Shown here in pieces: positions 7,197 to 11,986 of a DNA stretch of 11,986 nucleotides. Position 1 is the first letter of the stretch; each line of letters begins with the position of its first letter. The DNA lies in contig JADLDF010000344.1 in assembly GCA_020846815.1 (NCBI GenBank), positions 1-11,986 of the forward strand, in the 5' to 3' direction. The DNA comes from Gammaproteobacteria bacterium (lineage in GTDB: Bacteria > Pseudomonadota > Gammaproteobacteria > Steroidobacterales > Steroidobacteraceae). The notes below the pieces were generated by a model. It saw only the letters and a list, made by a program, of their open reading frames with translations, did no database searches and had not been told where the DNA came from. The translations under genes and the position numbers were made by a program.

Positions 7197-7586
7197 TCAG
7201 AGCCGTGCGGCGTCGCGGCCCTTGGCCGCGGACGCGCCGCAGTAGACGCCATGCAGCACTTCGATGACCTGTGCTGCGGGACCCGGCTTCAGGGAGTAGT
7301 GGATCGTCTGTGCGACGCGTCGCGTCGCGACGATGCCCTGCTCGCGCAGCACGGCGAGGTGCTGCGACGTCGCCGACTGGCTGAGCGGCAGCCGGGCGAT
7401 CAGCTCGCCGACCGTCAGCTCGCCGTCTGCGAGGTTGCAGAGGATCATCAGGCGCTGGGTGTTGCCGAGGGCGCGCAGCAGTCCGGCCGCCTCCTCGGCA
7501 TGCGGACGCATCGACTGTGCCTGGGTGGCCTGGGCTGCGGCCTCGCGTGGCCGGCGGGCTCGGGTGGGCTGGACGGACGGGCTCAT
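7197..7586 (-). CDS. ArsR-family repressor, BigR/SqrR-like candidate persulfide sensor
   Basis: 129-residue winged-helix repressor (numbered from the ATG at 7586). After a basic, disordered-looking first 27 residues comes the usual ArsR core: [17 protein letters not shown] (36-52), then the recognition helix [19 protein letters not shown] (68-86) and the wing [12 protein letters not shown] (88-99), ending with [11 protein letters not shown] (107-117). The metal motif ELCVCDL of arsenic and zinc sensors is absent. Instead there are exactly two cysteines, Cys50 in the second core helix and Cys116 in the last helix, 66 residues apart. These are the positions and spacing of the pair in SqrR and BigR that forms a polysulfide bridge with persulfides. 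It is transcribed away from the DUF2892-RND operon, with an inverted repeat between them, and precedes the MgtC-like gene by 12 bases. Another in-frame ATG at 7511 would give a shorter 104-residue core; the TTG at 7640 is unlikely. The persulfide-sensing role is inference from the cysteine geometry. Confidence 0.88.
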   Translation of the reverse strand: MSPSVQPTRARRPREAAAQATQAQSMRPHAEEAAGLLRALGNTQRLMILCNLADGELTVGELIARLPLSQSATSQHLAVLREQGIVATRRVAQTIHYSLKPGPAAQVIEVLHGVYCGASAAKGRDAARL

Positions 7587-7630
7587 GGACGCTCGCGGGT
7601 GGTGCAGTCGGAACCGCTCTGGGCCGTCAG

Positions 7631-7659
7631 TGTATTCCAAGACTTGCTAAATTAGTAAA
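7631..7659 (-). promoter_or_regulatory. Possible divergent promoter for the arsR-mgtC arm
   Basis: Read on the minus strand, TTTACT (7659-7654) and AATACA (7636-7631) are 17 bases apart and would start a transcript about 40 bases before the ArsR ATG. The matches to consensus are only moderate (4 of 6 and 3 of 6). The -35 overlaps the inverted repeat, so the repressor could also control itself. Confidence 0.35.
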
Positions 7660-7671
7660 TTCTAATATACT
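7644..7671 (+). promoter_or_regulatory. Sigma-70-type promoter of the DUF2892-RND operon
   Basis: TTGCTA (7644-7649) and TATACT (7666-7671) are separated by 16 bases. This is the only strongly AT-rich patch in the window. Transcription should begin near 7678, giving a short leader of about 25 bases before the DUF2892 ATG. Confidence 0.7.
7651..7666. promoter_or_regulatory. Inverted-repeat operator for the ArsR-family repressor
   Basis: ATTAG and CTAAT are exact inverted arms around TAAATT, and matching TA pairs lie one base outside each arm. The element fills the spacer of the rightward promoter and touches its -10 box, so a dimer bound here would exclude RNA polymerase. AT-rich imperfect palindromes of this kind are typical ArsR-family operators. 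Binding by the adjacent repressor is inferred from position. Confidence 0.65.
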
Positions 7672-7689
7672 GGTCCGGAAAGCTGTTGC

Positions 7690-7695
7690 AGGAGG
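7690..7695 (+). promoter_or_regulatory. Ribosome-binding site of the DUF2892 gene
   Basis: AGGAGG, 7 bases before the ATG at 7703. It selects that ATG over the longer open frame running in from 7517, which is a shadow crossing the promoter. Confidence 0.8.
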
Positions 7696-7702
7696 CCCCG
7701 CC

Positions 7703-7906
7703 ATGAACATCGACCGCATCGTTCTCGCGTTCGCCGGCACGATGGTGCTGGCCAGTCTCGCGCTGTCCTGGGCCGTCTCGCCCTGGTGGCTGCTGCTCGG
7801 CGCCTTCGTCGGGCTGAACATGCTGCAGGCGGCGTTCACCGGCTTCTGCCCGCTGGCGATCGCGCTGCGGCGGGCAGGCGTGCCGTCCGGCTGCGCGTTC
7901 CGATGA
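7703..7906 (+). CDS. Small DUF2892 (YgaP-like) inner-membrane protein
   Basis: 67-residue membrane protein consisting only of the DUF2892 domain, the two-helix membrane module that is fused to a rhodanese domain in YgaP. It opens [16 protein letters not shown], with hydrophobic segments at about 6-25 and 28-46 forming a helical hairpin. The family motif FTGFCPL lies at 45-51 with Cys49, and a second cysteine, Cys64, sits in the C-terminal GCAF. No rhodanese domain is attached or nearby. It is the first gene behind the operator-controlled promoter and has the best ribosome-binding site of the operon. Its stop overlaps the adaptor's ATG (ATGA), so the adaptor is probably translated by coupling. 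Its role may be to bind the RND pump, as small helices do in other RND systems, or to handle sulfane sulfur through its cysteines; both are inference. Confidence 0.88.
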   Translation: MNIDRIVLAFAGTMVLASLALSWAVSPWWLLLGAFVGLNMLQAAFTGFCPLAIALRRAGVPSGCAFR

Positions 7907-9069
7907 ACCTTGCCGTCGCGCTCGATCGCACCTGCAGGCCGCGTCGGCGCGCCGCCTCCGGCACGCGCTCGGCGGTGTCCGCCGCAGTGCTCGCCATGGT
8001 CCTGGCGGCACTCGCCGCCTGCAGCCGCGACGCAGCGCCTGCGGCTCCCAAGCCCGGTGCGCCGCCGTTTGCGGTGCTCGATCTGCAGCCCGAGTCGATG
8101 CCGGTCGAGCGGCGGCTCGACGGCACGATCGAGGCCGTCAATCAGGGCACGGTGTCGGCCCAGACCTCGGGCCGCGTGGTCGCGATCGAGTTCGATGTCA
8201 ACGACTTCGTCCCCGCGGGTGCGGTGATCCTGCGGCTGCGCGCCACCGAACAGCGCGCCGGCCTGTCGCAGGCCCAGGCCGCGCTGACCGAGGCCACGGC
8301 CCGCGAGGCCGAGGCGCAGACGCGCTACCAGCGGATCGCCGACATGCACGCGCGCAAGGTGGTGCCGAAGGCGATGCTCGACGAGGCGACGGCGAACCGC
8401 GACGCCGCGGTCGCGCGCCTGCAGGCGGCCCGTGCCGCGCTGTCCAGTGCACGCGAAGGCCTCGACTACACCGAGGTGCGCGCGCCCTACGCCGGCATCG
8501 TCACGCAGCGCCACGTGCAGGTGGGCGAATCGGTCGCACCGGGCACGCCGCTGGTCAGCGGGCTCTCGCTGCAATATCTGCGCGTCGCGGTCGACATCCC
8601 GCAGCGTGTCGTCGAGCAGGTACGACGCATCGGCAAAGCGGCGGTCTACGTCGGCGAGCGGCGCGTGCCGGCGACCCGGCTGACGATCTTTCCCGTCGCG
8701 ACGCCGCAGTCGAACACCTTCCGCGCCCGGATCGATCTTCCGGAGAACGCGGCGGATCTCTATCCCGGCATGTTCGTGAAGGTCGGCTTCGTCGTCGGCG
8801 AGGCGCAGCGGCTGATGGTGCCCGCGTCGGCCGTCGTCCATCGCAGCGAGGTCACCGGGGTCTATGTCTGGACGCCGGACGGACGTACCGTGCTGCGGCA
8901 GGTGCGTCTCGGGCATCTGATCGACGGTCGCTACGAAATCGCAGCCGGTCTCGTCGCCGGTGATCGCGTCGCGCTCGAGCCGCTGGCGGCGATGAGCCAT
9001 CTCGCCGACGGGCGAGTCGGCGACACCGCGCCTGCCGTTCGCCCGGCCGGTGCGGAGCGCGGGCCTTGA
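7903..9069 (+). CDS. RND efflux periplasmic adaptor lipoprotein (membrane fusion protein)
   Basis: 388-residue adaptor that should link the inner-membrane RND permease to an outer-membrane channel. A long basic N region (RPRRR at 12-16) and hydrophobic core lead to a lipobox LAAC with Cys40 as the lipid anchor. Order of domains: first barrel and lipoyl half from about 57 to 113 ([18 protein letters not shown], 84-101); alpha-helical hairpin about 116-187; second lipoyl half [21 protein letters not shown] (189-209, split across the domain edge); beta-barrel about 222-302, including [11 protein letters not shown] (286-296); and membrane-proximal domain to about 360 with VPASAVV (306-312). It has no His/Met-rich metal-binding segment. 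The ATG overlaps the DUF2892 stop by 4 bases and has no ribosome-binding site of its own, so it is likely coupled to that gene. No outer-membrane factor is seen in the window; it may follow the permease or be encoded elsewhere, TolC-like. Confidence 0.92.
   Translation: MNLAVALDRTCRPRRRAASGTRSAVSAAVLAMVLAALAACSRDAAPAAPKPGAPPFAVLDLQPESMPVERRLDGTIEAVNQGTVSAQTSGRVVAIEFDVNDFVPAGAVILRLRATEQRAGLSQAQAALTEATAREAEAQTRYQRIADMHARKVVPKAMLDEATANRDAAVARLQAARAALSSAREGLDYTEVRAPYAGIVTQRHVQVGESVAPGTPLVSGLSLQYLRVAVDIPQRVVEQVRRIGKAAVYVGERRVPATRLTIFPVATPQSNTFRARIDLPENAADLYPGMFVKVGFVVGEAQRLMVPASAVVHRSEVTGVYVWTPDGRTVLRQVRLGHLIDGRYEIAAGLVAGDRVALEPLAAMSHLADGRVGDTAPAVRPAGAERGP
9054..9057 (+). promoter_or_regulatory. 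Ribosome-binding site deciding the TTG start of the RND permease
   Basis: GGAG lies 8 bases before the TTG at 9066. No ATG or GTG lies close by in frame; the next ATG would fall after the first membrane helix. Confidence 0.55.
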
Positions 9070-11986
9070 GCGCCATCCCGCCACCGCGCGACGCGATCGG
9101 CTTCTCGGGCCGTCTCGCCGCGTTCTTCCTGCGCAATCCGCTGACGCCGCTGATCGCGGTCACGGCGCTGCTGCTCGGCCTGTTCGCGGTGCTGGTGACG
9201 CCGCGCGAGGAGGAGCCGCAGATCGACGTCACGTTCGCGAACGTGTTCGTGCCGTTCCCGGGCGCTTCGTCCGAGCAGGTCGAGAGCCTCGTGGCCTCGC
9301 CGATGGAGCAGGTGCTCGGCGAGATCGCCGGCGTCGAGCACATCTTCTCGACCTCGACGCCGGGCCTCGCGGTGCTGACCGTGCAGTTCGAGGTCGGCGA
9401 GCCGCGCACCGAGGCGATCGTGCGGCTCTACAACGCGATCTACTCGAACCAGGACTGGCGACCCGCGAACCTCGGCGTCGGCCAGCCCCTGGTGCGCCCG
9501 GGCGGCATCGACGACGTGCCGATCCTGGCGCTGACGCTCTGGACACGTGATCCGGACCGCGGTGCCTGGGAGCTCGGCCAGGTCGCGCGTTCCATCGAGA
9601 CCGAGATCAAGCGCGTGCCGGGCACGCGTGACGTCTACACCCTCGGCAGCCCGGCGAACCTGGTGCGTGTGCAGCTCGATGCAAGGCGGCTCGCGAACCA
9701 CGAGCTCACGGTTGCCGAAGTCGCCGGTGCGCTGCAGGGCGCGAATCTGGTGCGTCAGGCCGGGAGCCTCGTGGGCGAGGGCCGCGCGACGCCGGTGCAG
9801 GCCGGCGAGTTCCTCGCCGATCGAGACGAGGTCGCGGCGCTGGTCGTCGGTGCCCGCTCCGGCAAACCGGTGCATCTCGAGGACGTCGCCGAGGTGAGCG
9901 CGGCGCCCGAGCTGCCGGCCTCCTATGCCTGGTTCGGCAGTGGCGCCGCGACGCCGGCCGGGAACGCGGTCGAACGCGCGCCCGCGGTGACGATCGCGGT
10001 CTCGAAGAAGCCCGGCGAGAATGCGATCGACGTCGCGAGCCATGTGCTCGAGAGGGTCCGGATGCTCGAGGGCAGCCATCTGCCCGAGGGCGTCGAGGTC
10101 ACGGTGACCCGCAACTACGGCGTCACCGCCGACGACAAGGCGCAGAAGCTGATCCAGAAGCTGCTGTTCGCGACTGCGTCGGTCGTGCTGCTGGTCGTGC
10201 TGACCATGGGCCGGCGCGAGGCCCTCGTGGTCGGCGCTGCGGTCATCGTCACGCTTGCGGCGACGCTGTTCGCGTCCTGGGCCTGGGGTTTCACGATCAA
10301 CCGCGTCTCGCTGTTCGCGCTGATCTTTTCGATCGGCATCCTGGTCGACGATGCGATCGTGATCGTCGAGAACATCCATCGCCGCATGGCGCTCGAGCGC
10401 GCGCCGCTCGACGAGTTGATTCCGCGGGCCGTCGACGAGGTCGGCGGTCCGACGATCCTCGCGACCTTCACCGTGATCGCGGCGCTGCTGCCCATGGCCT
10501 TCGTCAGCGGGCTGATGGGCCCGTACATGAGCCCGATCCCGATCAACTCCAGCATGGGCATGCTGATTTCGCTGGCGATCGCGCTGGTGTTCACGCCCTG
10601 GCTGTCGCGCAAGCTCCTCGGCACGGGCCACGGCGGCGGTGGTGACGATGCCGTGGCGGGCGAGATCGCGCAGACTGCAACCGGCGCGCCCGCGCCGGTG
10701 GACCGCACCCAGGCGCTGTTCGACCGCCTGGTGCGGCCGCTGCTCGAAGGCGAGGGCGGCAGGGCGCGGCGCCATCGGCTGTACTGGGGCGTGCTGGCCG
10801 CGATCGTCGTCGCGGTGTCGCTCGCGGTCGTGCAGCTCGTCGTGCTGAAGATGCTGCCGTTCGACAACAAGTCCGAATTCCAGGTCGTGCTCGACATGCC
10901 CGAGGGCACGCCGCTCGAGACCACCGCGCGCGTGCTCGACGAGCTCGCGGCCGTGGTGCGCGCCGTGCCGGAGGTCACCGATTTCCAGGCCTATGCCGGC
11001 ACCTCGGCGCCGATCAACTTCAACGGCCTGGTGCGCCAGTACAACTTGCGCCAGCGCCCCGAGCTCGGCGACCTGCAGGTCAACCTGGTCGACAAGCACG
11101 AGCGCGACCGCCAGAGCCACGAGATCGCGCTCGCGCTGCGCCCGCAGCTCGCTCGGATCGCAGGCCGCTACGGCGCCTCGCTCCAGGTGGTCGAAGTGCC
11201 GCCGGGGCCGCCGGTCATGGCGCCGATCGTCGCCGAGGTCTATGGGCCGTCCTATGCCGAGCAGCGTCGCGTCGCCGGCGAGCTGCGCAAGCTGTTCGAC
11301 GCCACGCCCGACATCGTCGACGCCAACGACGGCCTGGAAGCCGCGGCGAAGCGCCTGATCCTGGTCGTCGATCGCGAAAAGGCCGCGAAGCTCGGCGTGT
11401 CGCAGCAGCAGGTCGGCGAGGTGCTGACGGCCGCGCTCGGCGGCAGCGACGCGACCTTCGTCCACGGCGGACGCGAGCGCCAGCCCGTCGCTGTGCGCCT
11501 GCAGCTGCCCGCCGAGGACATGGCCGACATCGGCTCGCTGCTGGAGCTCGAGGTGCGCGGCGCCGGTGGCGCGATGCTGCCGCTGTCGGAGATCGTCGAG
11601 GTGCGCGAATCGACCTGGGACGGCGCGATCCACCACAAGGACCTGCTGCCCGTGGTCTACGTGACCGGCGACATGGCCGGCCGGCTCGACAGCCCGCTCT
11701 ACGGCATGTTCCGGATCGTCGGCCGGGCCGGCGCTGCGCCGCCGCAGGGCCTCGGCCTCGCGCAGCGCTTCATCGCGCCGCCGGCGAACCCGAACGAGCT
11801 CGCGATCAAGTGGGACGGCGAGTGGCAGATCACCTACGAGACCTTCCGCGACATGGGGCTCGCCTACGCGGTCGGCCTGGTGCTGATCTACCTGCTGGTC
11901 GTGGCGCAGTTCGGCTCCTATGCCGTGCCGCTGATCATCATGGCGCCGATCCCGCTGACCATCATCGGCGTGATGCCGGGCCATGC
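9066..11986 (+). CDS. RND-family efflux permease, 3'-truncated
   Basis: Proton-driven inner-membrane pump of the RND superfamily; 973 complete codons are visible and the frame is still open at the window edge, so perhaps 100 residues are missing. It starts with TTG, overlapping the adaptor stop by 4 bases (TTGA). Membrane helix 1 is about 27-45, followed by the conserved PREEEPQI. The first periplasmic loop runs to about 355 and helix 2 begins near 366. Helix 4 carries the proton-relay pair Asp428-Asp429 in ILVDDAIVIVENIH. After helix 6 comes a Gly-rich cytoplasmic linker, then helix 7 and the second loop, opening with MLPFDNKSEFQVVLDMPEGT (596-615). The last visible part is PIPLTIIGVMPGH, just before the helix that carries the relay lysine, which is therefore not seen. 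The sequence is of general AcrB/hydrophobic-efflux type, without the heavy-metal CusA hallmarks that I can recognise. Substrate unknown. Confidence 0.92.
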   Translation, partial: MSAIPPPRDAIGFSGRLAAFFLRNPLTPLIAVTALLLGLFAVLVTPREEEPQIDVTFANVFVPFPGASSEQVESLVASPMEQVLGEIAGVEHIFSTSTPGLAVLTVQFEVGEPRTEAIVRLYNAIYSNQDWRPANLGVGQPLVRPGGIDDVPILALTLWTRDPDRGAWELGQVARSIETEIKRVPGTRDVYTLGSPANLVRVQLDARRLANHELTVAEVAGALQGANLVRQAGSLVGEGRATPVQAGEFLADRDEVAALVVGARSGKPVHLEDVAEVSAAPELPASYAWFGSGAATPAGNAVERAPAVTIAVSKKPGENAIDVASHVLERVRMLEGSHLPEGVEVTVTRNYGVTADDKAQKLIQKLLFATASVVLLVVLTMGRREALVVGAAVIVTLAATLFASWAWGFTINRVSLFALIFSIGILVDDAIVIVENIHRRMALERAPLDELIPRAVDEVGGPTILATFTVIAALLPMAFVSGLMGPYMSPIPINSSMGMLISLAIALVFTPWLSRKLLGTGHGGGGDDAVAGEIAQTATGAPAPVDRTQALFDRLVRPLLEGEGGRARRHRLYWGVLAAIVVAVSLAVVQLVVLKMLPFDNKSEFQVVLDMPEGTPLETTARVLDELAAVVRAVPEVTDFQAYAGTSAPINFNGLVRQYNLRQRPELGDLQVNLVDKHERDRQSHEIALALRPQLARIAGRYGASLQVVEVPPGPPVMAPIVAEVYGPSYAEQRRVAGELRKLFDATPDIVDANDGLEAAAKRLILVVDREKAAKLGVSQQQVGEVLTAALGGSDATFVHGGRERQPVAVRLQLPAEDMADIGSLLELEVRGAGGAMLPLSEIVEVRESTWDGAIHHKDLLPVVYVTGDMAGRLDSPLYGMFRIVGRAGAAPPQGLGLAQRFIAPPANPNELAIKWDGEWQITYETFRDMGLAYAVGLVLIYLLVVAQFGSYAVPLIIMAPIPLTIIGVMPGH

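Noticed and set aside
7197..7586. Arsenic or other metal sensor reading of the ArsR protein
   Set aside because: The metal-binding ELCVCDL-type motif is absent, and no arsenic reductase, Acr3/ArsB or metal ATPase is nearby. The only two cysteines fit the persulfide-sensor geometry better.
6480..7655. A 391-codon plus-strand open frame over the MgtC-like and ArsR genes
   Set aside because: It is an antisense shadow. The minus-strand translations have unmistakable MgtC/DUF4010 and ArsR features, and this one has none.
8931..11984. A 1017-codon open frame on the minus strand opposite the RND permease
   Set aside because: Its translation is rich in His, Arg, Asp and Gln, with no membrane, domain or motif pattern. 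It is the antisense shadow of the permease frame, a usual effect of high G+C in third codon positions. The plus-strand frame shows clear RND motifs.
9066..11986. Heavy-metal (CusA/CzcA) efflux pump
   Set aside because: Neither the permease nor the adaptor shows methionine- or histidine-rich metal-handling segments that I can recognise. The general multidrug-type RND call is safer.

Overview
The window is about 70% G+C, is densely packed with genes, and reads throughout as chromosomal DNA of a high-GC proteobacterium. Codon use, the choline-dehydrogenase-like GMC enzyme, the YjdF-type membrane protein and the RND pump suggest a gammaproteobacterium near Nevskiales/Steroidobacterales/Xanthomonadales. 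That placement is inference; no rRNA or species marker is present. I see no tRNA, rRNA, CRISPR array, insertion sequence or phage gene.

Region 1 (1-4468, + strand) is a tightly overlapping run of four genes: a patatin-like phospholipase (5' end cut by the window), a membrane-anchored alpha/beta hydrolase, an uncharacterised alpha-helical protein with an FFLDDVYG motif, and a GMC-family FAD oxidoreductase. The first two junctions are TGATG one-base overlaps and the third is a longer overlap, so this looks like one translationally coupled operon. A lipid or ester acyl-hydrolysis plus alcohol-oxidation role is inferred. It ends in a 22-bp perfect palindrome lying over the stop codon of the GMC gene.

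Region 2 (4508-5670, - strand) is a two-gene unit: a macro-domain (ADP-ribose-binding) protein behind a strong Shine-Dalgarno sequence, followed 8 bp later by a YjdF/DUF2238 multi-pass membrane protein. It converges on region 1. About 260 bp (5671-5930) holds no convincing gene, only a GC-rich hairpin.

Region 3 (5931-11986) is the most interesting part. An ArsR-family repressor and an MgtC/SapB-DUF4010 membrane protein are read leftward. A 67-residue DUF2892 membrane protein, an RND periplasmic adaptor lipoprotein and an RND permease (3' end cut by the window) are read rightward. The two arms diverge from a single AT-rich island (7631-7671). It holds a good sigma-70-type promoter with an inverted repeat exactly between its -35 and -10 boxes. 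The repressor has two cysteines 66 residues apart, in the helix positions used by the persulfide sensors SqrR/BigR. DUF2892 is the membrane domain found in YgaP-type rhodaneses. Together these suggest a sulfane-sulfur-responsive RND efflux operon with a small membrane partner protein. The substrate is unknown and the regulatory model is inference.
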